Positions 28,816-37,680 are shown, counted from the stretch's first letter. The stretch: DNA of 64,000 nt from Burkholderiales bacterium (GCA_019745565.1 JAIESW010000015.1:82450-146449); one strand, 5' to 3'. Notes: a model not told the origin generated them from the sequence alone. A program made the numbers and translations.

Positions 28816-29475
28816 CTACTGGGTGTAGGGCTCGACGCGGCTCGCCCGCACCGTATAGCCGATGTCGATGTCGCTCGCGCCGTCGAGCAGCGTCAGTTCG
28901 CGCTTCGTCGCGCCGGCCGCCAGCCTGCCGGTCACCCACACCGGGGCGAACAGCGTGGTGACCTCGAAGGGCGTGTCGGTCTTCACGTAGAGGATCTGGT
29001 TCGGCGGCGGCGGCGGCGTGTGGATGCACGCGCCGACCCACGGCACGAGCAGGAACTCGGTCACACGCTTGCCGGTGATCTCGAGCGGCAGTACGTACCC
29101 CGGGATGCGGATCGACTGGCCGTCCAGTGCGGCGTTGAGCGCCTCCCCCTGGACTTTGCGCTGCCGGGAGATCTCCCGGCGCTTCACCAGCAGGCCGTCC
29201 ACGTCGAGCCCCTCCTGCTGCAGCTTCCGGCTGCCGGACTGTTCGCGCGCGAGGTCGTCGGCGGAAATCTTCTCGCCCTTAGCCTTGCGTTCGCGGGTCG
29301 CCGCCACGTCGGACAGGGTCAGCAGCTGGTCGCGCGAGAGTTTCTCGAACGGGTCTTCCGACGCCGAGGTCTTCGGGGAGAGGTCCTGCCACAGGATCTG
29401 GCGCGCGGATTGCGCATGCGCGCCGGCGGCGCCCAGGACGAGCGCTGCACAACAGACGAAGCGAAGAACGTTCAT
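28816..29475 (-). CDS. DUF3299-type secreted protein
   Basis: 219 residues. Signal peptide MNVLRFVCCAALVLGAAGAH ends near AHA. The C-terminal half has IRIPGYVLPLE, LLVPWVGACIHTPPPPPNQI and PVWVTGRL, the DUF3299 pattern with a conserved Cys-x-His. ATG 29475 follows TGAGGG. It is last in a three-gene unit with an ABC permease (8 bp upstream) and ATPase. DUF3299 proteins often accompany LolCD-like ABC genes, some of which are linked to zinc homeostasis; the function here is not established. Confidence 0.85.
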   Translation of the reverse strand: MNVLRFVCCAALVLGAAGAHAQSARQILWQDLSPKTSASEDPFEKLSRDQLLTLSDVAATRERKAKGEKISADDLAREQSGSRKLQQEGLDVDGLLVKRREISRQRKVQGEALNAALDGQSIRIPGYVLPLEITGKRVTEFLLVPWVGACIHTPPPPPNQILYVKTDTPFEVTTLFAPVWVTGRLAAGATKRELTLLDGASDIDIGYTVRASRVEPYTQ

Positions 29476-29483
29476 GGAAACCC

Positions 29484-30734
29484 TCAGATGCGAACCGTCA
29501 TGCCGTCGGCGACCGACATCCGGTAGATGCGCCACGCCGGCAACAGTCCGATGAGGAAGCCGGCGGCGGCCACCAGCGCCATCAGCGCGAATTCATGGGC
29601 CGACGGCCATGCTACGGCAAGAAACAGTCCGAAGTGCGCTGCCAACCAGCCGCGGGCGAGCAGGAGCCCCGCGTAGAGTGCCACGACTCCGAGCGCGATC
29701 CCGGCAGCGGTGAGCAGCGTCGCTTCACCCAGGATCAGCCCGGCGATGTGCGCCGGACGCGCACCCACCGAACGCAGGATCGCCATCTCGCGCCGCCGCT
29801 CCGACAGACTGGTGAGGAGCGCCACCAGCATGCCCGCGAGGCCGACCACGACCACCATCGTCGACACTGCGAACAACGTACGCTCGACGACGCCGGTGAT
29901 CTCCCAGACCTCCTGCAGGGTCACGCCGGGGAGGATCGCGGTGAGCGGTTCGCCGGGGTACTCGCCGATGGAACGTTGCACGGCGAGCGCGTTGCTGCGC
30001 GTCTTGAGTCCCAACATCACCGCAGTGAGCGATCCGCTCGAGGTGCCGTCGCGCTGCTTCAGCGCCGCGGCGAGCGGATCGGATTCCGCCTGTGCGTTTG
30101 CAGCGGCGTGGACCGCGTCGAGCGCTTCGAGCGGGACGAACACGCCGCGATCCACCGGCGTGCCGGTGCGGCCGAGGATGCCGACGACGTGCAACGGGCG
30201 ATCGTCGTGCTGGAAGAAGCTGATGTCACCCGCGCCATGAGCGATCACGACGGTGCTGCCCGTCTGGTAGCGCAGACGACGTGCGACTTCCGCGCCGAGC
30301 ACGGCTTCCGCGCCAGCGGCGAACGGCTTGCCGGCCTCGAACTCGAGCGATCGTCCCGTGGCATAGCGGAAGTGCTCGAAGTACGCTGCCGTGGTGCCGA
30401 TCACCCGGTAGCCGCGATGCGTGTCGCCCAGCGCGATCGGGATGGTCCACGCGACGTCGGGCCGCTCGTTCAGCGCCCGGGCGGTGTCGCGGCGGATGTT
30501 GTTGGTGGCGTTGCCGATGTGGAACACGCACGAGAGCAGCAGGTGCACCGGGCTGCTGCGTGCACCCACGATCAGGTCGGTGCCAGAGATCGTGGCGGCG
30601 AAGCTCGTGCGCGACTCGGTGCGCATGCGTTCGACGCCGAGCAGCAGCAGCATCGCCAGGGCTATCGACGCGACCGTCAGCGCCGCAGTGAGGCGGCGAT
30701 GGCGAAGACTCTTCCATGCGAGGCTCGAGATCAC
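29484..30734 (-). CDS. FtsX/LolC-like ABC transporter permease
   Basis: 416 residues. One N-terminal membrane helix (about 15-35), a large periplasmic domain (about 40-270) and three C-terminal helices containing the FtsX-type SERRREMAILRSVGARPAHI segment. This topology is that of MacB/LolC permeases, which do not import but mobilise periplasmic or lipid-attached substrates. The start is GTG, overlapping the ATPase stop by 3 bases (GTGA). Confidence 0.88.
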   Translation of the reverse strand: MISSLAWKSLRHRRLTAALTVASIALAMLLLLGVERMRTESRTSFAATISGTDLIVGARSSPVHLLLSCVFHIGNATNNIRRDTARALNERPDVAWTIPIALGDTHRGYRVIGTTAAYFEHFRYATGRSLEFEAGKPFAAGAEAVLGAEVARRLRYQTGSTVVIAHGAGDISFFQHDDRPLHVVGILGRTGTPVDRGVFVPLEALDAVHAAANAQAESDPLAAALKQRDGTSSGSLTAVMLGLKTRSNALAVQRSIGEYPGEPLTAILPGVTLQEVWEITGVVERTLFAVSTMVVVVGLAGMLVALLTSLSERRREMAILRSVGARPAHIAGLILGEATLLTAAGIALGVVALYAGLLLARGWLAAHFGLFLAVAWPSAHEFALMALVAAAGFLIGLLPAWRIYRMSVADGMTVRI

Positions 30735-31450
30735 GGGCGATTGATCTCCCTGAGCTCGATGCTGCGATCGAACTGGTGTGCAGCCGACGCATCGTGACTC
30801 ACGAACACGACGGCCGAGCCTGTGGCAGCACATTCACGGAACAGCAGTTCGAGAAATGCGGCGCGCCGGTCGGCGTCCAGTGCTGAGGTGGCTTCGTCCG
30901 CGATCACCAGTTCCGGCGCACCGATCAGCGCGCGGGCGACCGCGACCCGCTGCTGCTGGCCGACGCTCAGGTCGGTGGCCGTGCGCGCGAGCAGGACGGG
31001 ATCGGCCAGGTCGAGGTGCTCCAGCAGGCGCAGCGCTTCGCGATCAGCAGATCCGCTCGTGGCGACGGCACGAGCGCGGCGGCGCTCCGAGAACAGACAC
31101 GGCAGCGTGACGTTCTCGACCACCGTGAGATACGGAATCAGGTTGAACAGCTGGAACACGAAGCCGACGTGGTCTGCGCGGAAGCGGTCGCGCGCCGCGC
31201 CACTCAGTTTCGTGAGGTCCGTGCCCAGTATCGAGACTGCGCCCTGCTGTGGGACCGCCACGCCGGCGAGCAGATTGAGCAGCGTGGACTTGCCGCTGCC
31301 GCTCGGGCCGCGCAGGAAGACGCGCTCGCGCGGCGCGACGTCGAACTGCCGGACACGCAGGACCGGCGGCGATCCGGCCTGCCACGCGAAAACGACGTCG
31401 CGCAGCGCGGCGACGGCGTCATTCGAACGAAGGGGCGTGGGCGAATTCAA
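30731..31450 (-). CDS. LolD/MacB-like ABC transporter ATP-binding protein
   Basis: 239 residues with Walker A GPSGSGKST, Q-loop FQLF, signature LSVGQQQRVAVARAL, Walker B VIADEATSALD and switch His in VSHD. It is the first gene of the ATPase-permease-DUF3299 unit. The LolD-like features and partner topology suggest a mechanotransmission-type transporter rather than an importer. Confidence 0.92.
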   Translation of the reverse strand: MNSPTPLRSNDAVAALRDVVFAWQAGSPPVLRVRQFDVAPRERVFLRGPSGSGKSTLLNLLAGVAVPQQGAVSILGTDLTKLSGAARDRFRADHVGFVFQLFNLIPYLTVVENVTLPCLFSERRRARAVATSGSADREALRLLEHLDLADPVLLARTATDLSVGQQQRVAVARALIGAPELVIADEATSALDADRRAAFLELLFRECAATGSAVVFVSHDASAAHQFDRSIELREINRP

Positions 31451-31491
31451 GGCGCAGGCGGCGAAAGCCTGCGCATGATACGGGGTAACGC

Positions 31492-32481
31492 TTAAGCGAC
31501 CCGTTCCACTGCGCCTCGGCTGCGCGTCTTCGTGGTGGCTGCCCGCACCGGCCGGTCGCGATGCAGCCGCTTGAACTGATACAGCGCCCGGTCGGCCGCG
31601 TCGAGCAGAAGCTCCGGTCGTCCGCCGTCCATTGGTATCGCAGTGGCCACGCCGACGCTCAATGTCACCGGGGTGACCACATTGTCGGCGGTCTGCAGCG
31701 CCAGCGCTCTGACGGTGGCACGGAGCTGATCGGCCCGTTGCTGCGCATGCTTGCGATCCTGGGCGGAGGCGAGCACCACGAACTCGTCACCGCCGTAGCG
31801 CGCCACGAGGTCGGAGCCGCGCGCGAAGCAGCGCTGCACGATGCTGGCCACCATCTGGATGCACTGGTCGCCGGCGGGATGGCCGAACGTGTCGTTGAAG
31901 CGCTTGAAGTGGTCGATGTCGATCATGATGAGCGACAACGGCGTGTGATCGCGGCGGGCGCGATTCCACTCACGCTCGAACTGTTCGTTGAAGGCCCGGC
32001 GGTTGTAGAGGCCGGTCAGGCCGTCGCGCAGCGCCAGCGTTTCGAGCTCGCGCTTGCGCGCCATCAGCTGCTTCTGCCGGGCGAGCAGCTTGGTTTCGGC
32101 CGAGACGCGCTCGGAGACGTCGTTCAGCTGCGCGAGATAGTGCCCGACCTTGCCGTCGGCGCCGAGGATCGGGGACAGCGTGAGTTCGTTCCAGAAGGCC
32201 GAACCGTCCTTGCGATAGTTGCGCAGCGTCACCACGCAGCCTTCGCGCTTCTCGATCGCGGCACGAACCAGGGCGAGCCCCACCTGGTGCGTGTCGCCGG
32301 CCTGCAGGAGGCGACAGTTGCGTCCGAGCACCTCGTCGGCCGCGTACCCGGTCAACCGCTCGAATGCAGGGTTGACCCAGACGAGCGGCATGTCGGGCTG
32401 GCTCGCATCGGCGATCGCGAGACCGTCGGTGGAGGCCGCCATGGCCATCCGGAACAACTGTTGTTCGAGACCCCTCTTCAT
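31492..32481 (-). CDS. LOV-like PAS/GGDEF diguanylate cyclase
   Basis: 329 residues. The PAS domain (about 10-125) carries the LOV-type motif GRNCRLLQ with the would-be photoactive C56, plus NYRKDG and FWN. The usual flavin-contacting Gln near the end appears to be Leu by hand alignment (HYLAQLNDVS). A short helix links to a GGDEF domain with intact YGGDEF and an upstream RGSD inhibitory site. It should make cyclic di-GMP under light or redox control if flavin is bound. A hairpin GCTTTCT/AGAAAGC covers the weak ribosome site just before the ATG. Confidence 0.88.
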   Translation of the reverse strand: MKRGLEQQLFRMAMAASTDGLAIADASQPDMPLVWVNPAFERLTGYAADEVLGRNCRLLQAGDTHQVGLALVRAAIEKREGCVVTLRNYRKDGSAFWNELTLSPILGADGKVGHYLAQLNDVSERVSAETKLLARQKQLMARKRELETLALRDGLTGLYNRRAFNEQFEREWNRARRDHTPLSLIMIDIDHFKRFNDTFGHPAGDQCIQMVASIVQRCFARGSDLVARYGGDEFVVLASAQDRKHAQQRADQLRATVRALALQTADNVVTPVTLSVGVATAIPMDGGRPELLLDAADRALYQFKRLHRDRPVRAATTKTRSRGAVERVA

Positions 32482-32538
32482 TGGCTTTCTCAGAAAGCTA
32501 GTCCAAGTGCCTGATAGACCTAGTTTCGGATGAAAGAT

Positions 32539-32856
32539 TCAGGGGTTTAGGAAAAACTTGCGCCTGGTCCGCTCGAACCGGTCGAGAAACTCCATATCTA
32601 CCTGAAAACAAGTAACAAAATTTCTTCTCGAGGAAGGCTCGGAGAGCGGCGGGCGACCTCCTTCGGAGGGTTCCGGGAGGGAGCGAAGGTCGTCCGAACC
32701 GGCGGCGACCTGGATCCCTGTCGGCAGGATGTCGACCGGCTCCGCCTGGGCCGGGGCAGCGGCGAGGAAGGACCAGGCCGCGGCCACGGCCAGGATCATG
32801 AGTTGCGCGCCACAAGCCTCGATCAATGTGTCGCGCAGGGAGGGCTGCTTGTTCAT
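32539..32856 (-). CDS. Small predicted secreted protein
   Basis: 105 residues. A long N-terminal region ends in a plausible signal peptide (MILAVAAAWSFLAAAPAQA). The mature part is short, proline/serine-rich and then basic (FERTRRKFFLNP). A GGAG lies before the ATG. The last 30 codons are notably AT-richer than their surroundings, so the true end may be regulatory sequence read as protein. It lies 57 bp upstream of the GGDEF gene on the same strand. No family recognised. Confidence 0.45.
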   Translation of the reverse strand: MNKQPSLRDTLIEACGAQLMILAVAAAWSFLAAAPAQAEPVDILPTGIQVAAGSDDLRSLPEPSEGGRPPLSEPSSRRNFVTCFQVDMEFLDRFERTRRKFFLNP

Positions 32857-32914
32857 GGTGGACTCCGTGGGTGCCGACGTTCGCGATGCCGTGCGTGCGA
32901 ACGGTATCGCCGCG

Positions 32915-33055
32915 CTATTGCGTCGACGGGGGGAGGTTGATGAAGCGGCCGGCCGGATCGAATCCGGTCGCCCCGGTGTCGGCCGCCTCGGCCAGCGTGG
33001 TCTTCAGCACGACGACCGTGAAGGCGATCGAGAGCAGGATGCGCAGAGCGTTCAT
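32915..33055 (-). CDS. 46-residue predicted secreted peptide
   Basis: MNALRILLSIAFTVVVLKTT is a good signal-peptide core, followed by a cleavage-like LAEA and about 20 mature residues ending NLPPSTQ. A strong GAGGAG ribosome site stands 6-7 nt before the ATG, which supports translation despite the small size. It is the first of a possible three-gene unit leading to the LOV-GGDEF gene. No family recognised. Confidence 0.55.
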   Translation of the reverse strand: MNALRILLSIAFTVVVLKTTLAEAADTGATGFDPAGRFINLPPSTQ

Positions 33056-33381
33056 GGTGTTTCTCCTCGGGTCTGGATAGGGATGGGGTACAGCACGGTA
33101 TGCACGTTATCCAAACGACATTCGGTCGACTCTTAATTCGGCCGTAGCGGAATGCTAAGAATCCCTTAACTCGCGGTTTCTCATGGGGAGGGGGGCGAAA
33201 GCGAAAGGCAAAGTGCTCGACGCGGCGGACGCGGCGTAAGGCAAAGACAAGAGGTCTCAAGTCTTCGCTCTTCCGCCGCGTCGAGCGCTTTTGAACCTCC
33301 CTGCCTGCGAGGGGAAAGGCCGCTTCGTTGTGTTCTTCTTGCTGCATCCCCGCCGGGGCTCCCACTTCCGGACGGAAACCC
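33056..33381. other. Divergent intergenic region
   Basis: 326 bp between the small secreted peptide gene (minus) and the beta-barrel gene (plus). Positions 33090-33175 are less GC-rich and are the likely promoter zone. 33210-33292 is a family B palindromic repeat. No gene is visible. Confidence 0.6.
33210..33292. repeat. Palindromic intergenic repeat, family B copy 1
   Basis: Arms AAGTGCTCGACGCGGCGG (33211-33228) and CCGCCGCGTCGAGCGCTT (33273-33290) are near-perfect inverted copies separated by about 45 bp of unconserved sequence. Related to copies at 34322, 57625 and 62431. Confidence 0.75.
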
Positions 33382-34275
33382 ATGCAGAAGGCCCACCCAC
33401 TCGCCGCTTTCGTCGTCATCGGCACCTTGCTGCTGCCATCCGCGGCGCCTTGTGCCGAATGGGGATTGGACGCCGCTGCCGGATTCAGTCACGACGACAA
33501 CCTCACCAACGCCTTCGACGTCCGGGACAAGCGGGCGGATACGGCGGCGACGGGTGCGCTCTCGGTGGGCATGTACGAACAACTGGGCACCGGGACCAGC
33601 CTGGGCATCGGCCTGATCGCGGATGGCCGCAGCTATTTCGAGTTCGACGGTCTCGACAACCTCGGGCTCGGAGCAAAGGCCCAGCTTCGCACCAAGTTCG
33701 GCCTCGGCGCCGAGGCGCCCTGGATCGCGTTCGCCGCCCGCGCTTCGCACCGCGACTATCACGACGATCTGCGCGACGGCTGGGATTACGACGCGAGCGT
33801 CACGATGGGCAAGATGCTCTCGCCGCACTGGTCGATACGAGCGAGCCTGCGCTACGACGCCTACGTCGCCGACCGCATCTCCTCCACAGGCGTGCCGGGC
33901 GTCTCCACCGCTGCCTATGACGTGGACGGATGGACCATCGGCGGTGGAGCGGAACTACGCGTCGCCGATGACGACACGCTTTCGGCGAGCCTGTCGTGGC
34001 GCGACGGCTCCGTCACGGCGGTCACCACACCGAACTTCGCCGTACTCTCCAAGTCGGATTCGGCAGTCATCGACCGCACGTTCAGCAACGGCGGGCTCAT
34101 GGCGGCCTACGGTGTCGACGCGAAGACCTGGACCGGCGGATTCGTCTGGAGCCACGCGATCGGCCGCAGCGCCTCGCTCAACCTGTCGTACACGTACCGG
34201 TCCGCTCGCGCGGCGCACGGACTCGGCACTTACGTGTCGAATATCTTCGGCATCGTGTTCGGGTACAGCTACTAG
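33382..34275 (+). CDS. Putative outer-membrane beta-barrel protein
   Basis: 297 residues. The signal peptide ends near CAEW. The mature protein has regular alternating strands, many Gly/Asp turns (FSHDDNLTNAF, SHRDYHDDLRDGW) and ends in an aromatic residue (VFGYSY), all typical of outer-membrane barrels. No specific family was recognised. The next gene encodes a cupredoxin-like protein, separated by a family B repeat. A role in copper or exopolysaccharide export is possible but unsupported. Confidence 0.65.
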   Translation: MQKAHPLAAFVVIGTLLLPSAAPCAEWGLDAAAGFSHDDNLTNAFDVRDKRADTAATGALSVGMYEQLGTGTSLGIGLIADGRSYFEFDGLDNLGLGAKAQLRTKFGLGAEAPWIAFAARASHRDYHDDLRDGWDYDASVTMGKMLSPHWSIRASLRYDAYVADRISSTGVPGVSTAAYDVDGWTIGGGAELRVADDDTLSASLSWRDGSVTAVTTPNFAVLSKSDSAVIDRTFSNGGLMAAYGVDAKTWTGGFVWSHAIGRSASLNLSYTYRSARAAHGLGTYVSNIFGIVFGYSY

Positions 34276-34321
34276 GATGAAACGGCCCCTCACGCTCAGA
34301 TTGGTCGCGGCCCGTCAAGAC

Positions 34322-34410
34322 AAAGCCATCAACGCGGCGGACGCGGCGGAAGAGCAGAACCAACGATCGGGGGTCCAGGTTTCCTCCACTTCCGCCGCGT
34401 TGAGCGCCTT
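34322..34410. repeat. Palindromic intergenic repeat, family B copy 2
   Basis: Arms with AACGCGGCGGACGCGGCGGA (34331-34350) and TCCGCCGCGTTGAGCGCCTT (34391-34410). The flank just upstream (TAGGATGAA then a GGCCC-rich stretch from 34273) is shared with the flank of copy 3, so the mobile or copied unit may be larger. Confidence 0.75.
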
Positions 34411-34446
34411 GGTATTCCCAACCCCCCTGGGCACGGTGGCACTGCG

Positions 34447-35109
34447 ATGAACCGGCTCCTCTCGAAGGCAATCGCGTTCTGCTCGCTGCTGGCGGTTGTG
34501 TCGGTGGTCGACGCCGCCGGTTTGGCCGCACATGTGACCAATGCCGACGGCAAGCCGGCAGCCGATGCAGTCGTGATCGCCGTACCCGAGACCGGGGCAC
34601 CGGCACGTATCGGCAAGCCGGCCATCGAAGTAGTGGACCAGATCGGCAAGGAATTCACGCCGTACGTGAAGGTGATCCGCGTCGGATCGTCGATCTCGTT
34701 CCCGAACAAGGACAACGTGCGGCATCACGTGTATTCGTTCTCGCCCGCCAAGACCTTCGAACTGCCGCTCTACAAGGGCACACCGGCCGAGCCAGTGCAG
34801 TTCGACAAACCGGGCATCGTGCGCATCGGCTGCAACATCCACGACTGGATGATCGGCTACATCTATGTGGCCGAGACGCCCTTCGTGGGCAAGACCGGCA
34901 AGCACGGCGTGATCGAACTGGAGGGGCTACCGGCGGGACACTATCGCGTGCGCGTGTGGCACCCATGGATGGAGGACGCGGAGCAGACGACCGAGACCGC
35001 GGTCGACGTGAGGGACGGCGCGCCCACGCCGGTGGAATGGAAGCTCAAGCTGAAGCCCGAGCTGGCGCCACGGCGCGCGCCTCTGCCTGGCGAAGCCGGC
35101 TATCGGTAG
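34447..35109 (+). CDS. Periplasmic cupredoxin-like protein
   Basis: 220 residues: signal peptide (AFCSLLAVVSVVDA), a cupredoxin-like domain with possible type 1 copper ligands His (DNVRHHVYSF) and Cys-His-Met (IGCNIHDWMIG), and a carboxypeptidase-regulatory-like beta sandwich (GLPAGHYRVRVWHPW). Proteins of this layout are often annotated as methylamine utilisation proteins, but no mau gene is present. It probably carries copper or electrons in the periplasm. Confidence 0.8.
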   Translation: MNRLLSKAIAFCSLLAVVSVVDAAGLAAHVTNADGKPAADAVVIAVPETGAPARIGKPAIEVVDQIGKEFTPYVKVIRVGSSISFPNKDNVRHHVYSFSPAKTFELPLYKGTPAEPVQFDKPGIVRIGCNIHDWMIGYIYVAETPFVGKTGKHGVIELEGLPAGHYRVRVWHPWMEDAEQTTETAVDVRDGAPTPVEWKLKLKPELAPRRAPLPGEAGYR

Positions 35110-35120
35110 AACTTCGCCGC

Positions 35121-36143
35121 CTAGTAGAACAAGGCCGACAGATCCACGCTGGACCGCTTGCCGACGTCGGCACCGTGCTCGGCGAGCCACGCCTTCGCGG
35201 CGTCCCGTCCGCGATCGCGCAGCATCTCGAAGAACCCCAGGTTGGCCGCGAGCTTGGTTTCGGCGGGCAGTTCCTGCATCAGCTCCTCGGCCTCGACCAG
35301 GTGGAAGCGCGTCGCACGGATGCTTCGTTCGAAGCGTCCGACGGGCCAACCGCTCCGGCTCACGTAGTCGCGCAGGTGCGCGAACATGCGCATCTCGCGC
35401 AGGAACGTGGCGTTGAATGCGAGTTCGAGAATGCGTTCCTGGATCTCCTGGGCGCCGTGCGGGGTCTCACGGTGTTTGAGCGGCGTCAGCAGCACCAGCA
35501 CGATGTCGCGCGATTTGCAGTCGTAGAAGAGCGGGAACACCGCCGGGTTGGCCGCATAGCCCCCATCCCAGTAGGGCTCGCCGTCGATCTCCACGGCCCG
35601 GAACATGGTGGGCAGGCAGGCTGAGGCGAGCACTGCATCGGCCGAGATCTCATCGCGCCGGAACAGCTTCAGCTTGCCCGAGTTGGCATTGGTGGCCGCG
35701 ACGTAGAGCTTGACCGGGCTCGCGGACCGCAACCGCTCGAAATCCACCTGTGCGGTCACGATGTCGCGCAGCTTGTTGATGTCGTACGGATTGAACTGGC
35801 TGGGCGAGAAGTAGTGCGTCCATTGCAGCATCAGGCGCGCCATGGGATTCAGCGTGACACCGTTGCCGTTCGACGTCGTGGCGACGTCGAACGGCGAGCC
35901 ATGCGCCACGGCAGTCCAGAACTTCGCCAGTGCCTCGCGTGCACCAGCGCGGCCGCCTGTGAGCAGCCCGTGCACCATCACAACCGCATTCATCGCGCCG
36001 GCGCTGGTGCCGCTGATGCCCTCGAAATCGAGTCTGCCGTCCTCGAGCAGATGGTCCAGAACACCCCAGGTGAAGGCGCCGTGGGCGCCGCCGCCCTGGA
36101 GAGCGAGGTTGACGAGATGCTGCTGCTTGCGAAACCGGAACAT
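35121..36143 (-). CDS. Patatin-like phospholipase
   Basis: 340 residues. It has the oxyanion-hole GGGAHG (17-22), nucleophile elbow GTSAG (Ser47) and catalytic Asp in DGG (D194). No signal peptide is visible from ATG 36143. The family hydrolyses acyl esters, commonly of phospholipids. An in-frame ATG at 36191 would add a basic N-terminal stretch. It lies downstream of the amidase gene on the same strand, 94 bp apart, with no functional link evident. Confidence 0.9.
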   Translation of the reverse strand: MFRFRKQQHLVNLALQGGGAHGAFTWGVLDHLLEDGRLDFEGISGTSAGAMNAVVMVHGLLTGGRAGAREALAKFWTAVAHGSPFDVATTSNGNGVTLNPMARLMLQWTHYFSPSQFNPYDINKLRDIVTAQVDFERLRSASPVKLYVAATNANSGKLKLFRRDEISADAVLASACLPTMFRAVEIDGEPYWDGGYAANPAVFPLFYDCKSRDIVLVLLTPLKHRETPHGAQEIQERILELAFNATFLREMRMFAHLRDYVSRSGWPVGRFERSIRATRFHLVEAEELMQELPAETKLAANLGFFEMLRDRGRDAAKAWLAEHGADVGKRSSVDLSALFY

Positions 36144-36237
36144 GACCGGGGCGTGGCCCCCGAAGGGCTGCGGACGACGGCGGACCCGCATGCAAGAAGC
36201 CGACCCGCGCTCTTTGCGGCGCGAACCGGCCACACGA

Positions 36238-37680
36238 TCATGCGCGCGTGGGAGCCACCATCGGTCGAGTCGCTGCAGCGGCATTGCTCACCTGAGGCAT
36301 CCGGAACGGATGGGCCGCCTCGTAGGCACGCGCGGCCTGCAGCACCTTCGCGTCCGCGAACTTGTCGCCGACGACCTGCATCGCCACGGGCAGACCCGTC
36401 CGTGTGAAGCCGCAGGGCACCGTGGCGGCCGGCTGCTGCGAGAGGTTGAAGGGGTAGGTGAAGGGTGACCATTCCCACCAGCGGGTTCGCCCCGTCCCGC
36501 GCGGCACTTCGGTGCCCGTTTCGAAAGCGGGCACCGCGAGCTGCGGCGTGATCAACAGGTCGTAGTCCCGATGCAGCCAGCACATGCGGCGGGCGAACGC
36601 CTCGCGGCGCTGTTCGATGCGGCGATACTCGATCGCGCTCATGGTGAGGCCCGGTGCCGCGAGATCGAGCAGCGGCGGATCGACGAGGCTGCGCTGGTGG
36701 GGTGTCATCGGTTCGATGGCAAGTGCCAGCGCCACGGACCAGAGCGGCTGCATGATGGCGATCGGGTCTTCGAGCGCGAGGTCGAGTTCCTCGACGTCGG
36801 CCCCCAGCGCTTCGAACCGATGCACGCCCTGGTCCACCAGATTCGCCACTTCCGGATCGACGTTCGCGTAGCCGAGGGTGCGGCTGTACCCGATGCGCAG
36901 CCCGCGCGCGTCGCGCTCGGCGGTACGTGCGTACTCCGTCTCACGCGAGGGCACGCGGTACCAGTCACGCGCGTCGTTGCCGGCGATCACCTGCAGCATC
37001 AGTTCCGCGTCGCTCACGGTCCGGGCAATCGGGCCCTGATGCCAGAGCGTCCACGCGCCAGAATGGGGATGTACCGGCACCACGCCGAACGTGGGCTTGA
37101 AGCCGAACAGGCCGCAGAACCCCGAAGGGATGCGGATCGAACCGCCGCCGTCGGTGGCCACATGCAGGACACCGAAGCCGAGTGCCGCGGCGACGGCGGC
37201 GCCGCCGCTGCTGCCGCCGGGCGTCAGGCGTGTGTCCCAAGGGTTCACCGTCGTGCCGGTCAGCGGACTGTCGGTCACGCCCTTCCAGCCGAACTCCGGT
37301 GTCGTGGTCTTGCCGAGGAACACTGCACCTTGCTCGCGCAGTCGTGCCACCGGCGGGCCGTCTTCGGTCCAGGATTGGTTCGGATCGATCGTCAGCGACC
37401 CGCGGCGCGTGGGCCAGCCTTCGGTCACGATGAGATCCTTCACCGTTGCGGGCACGCCGTCGACCAGACCGGCCGGGGCGCCGCGCGCCCAGCGCGCTTC
37501 CGACGCGCGGGCATCCTGCAAGGCACGCTCCGCGTCCACCAGGGCGAAAGCGTTGTAGATCGGATTCAACCGGTCGATCCGGCTCAATGCGGCTTGCGTC
37601 ACTTCGACCGGCGACGCACGCTTGCTACGGTACTGTTCGATCAGCTCTGCGGCCGATAGCGACAACAGGTCTTCGGACAT
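36238..37680 (-). CDS. Amidase-signature family hydrolase
   Basis: 480 residues with the Ser-cisSer-Lys triad: K81 (TVKDL), S158 in PGGSSGGAAVAAA, and nucleophile S181 in DGGGSIRIPS. It hydrolyses a carboxamide; specificity cannot be read from sequence. The ATG at 37680 has GGGGGAG upstream. Located beside a molybdenum hydroxylase and a TRAP transporter on the same strand, it may belong to a pathway for an amide or N-heterocyclic compound. Confidence 0.93.
   Translation of the reverse strand: MSEDLLSLSAAELIEQYRSKRASPVEVTQAALSRIDRLNPIYNAFALVDAERALQDARASEARWARGAPAGLVDGVPATVKDLIVTEGWPTRRGSLTIDPNQSWTEDGPPVARLREQGAVFLGKTTTPEFGWKGVTDSPLTGTTVNPWDTRLTPGGSSGGAAVAAALGFGVLHVATDGGGSIRIPSGFCGLFGFKPTFGVVPVHPHSGAWTLWHQGPIARTVSDAELMLQVIAGNDARDWYRVPSRETEYARTAERDARGLRIGYSRTLGYANVDPEVANLVDQGVHRFEALGADVEELDLALEDPIAIMQPLWSVALALAIEPMTPHQRSLVDPPLLDLAAPGLTMSAIEYRRIEQRREAFARRMCWLHRDYDLLITPQLAVPAFETGTEVPRGTGRTRWWEWSPFTYPFNLSQQPAATVPCGFTRTGLPVAMQVVGDKFADAKVLQAARAYEAAHPFRMPQVSNAAAATRPMVAPTRA

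Noticed and set aside
32482..32640. Cyclic di-GMP riboswitch upstream of the GGDEF gene
   Set aside because: The AT-rich leader lacks the GEMM core and tetraloop-receptor motifs; only a small hairpin over the ribosome site is seen.
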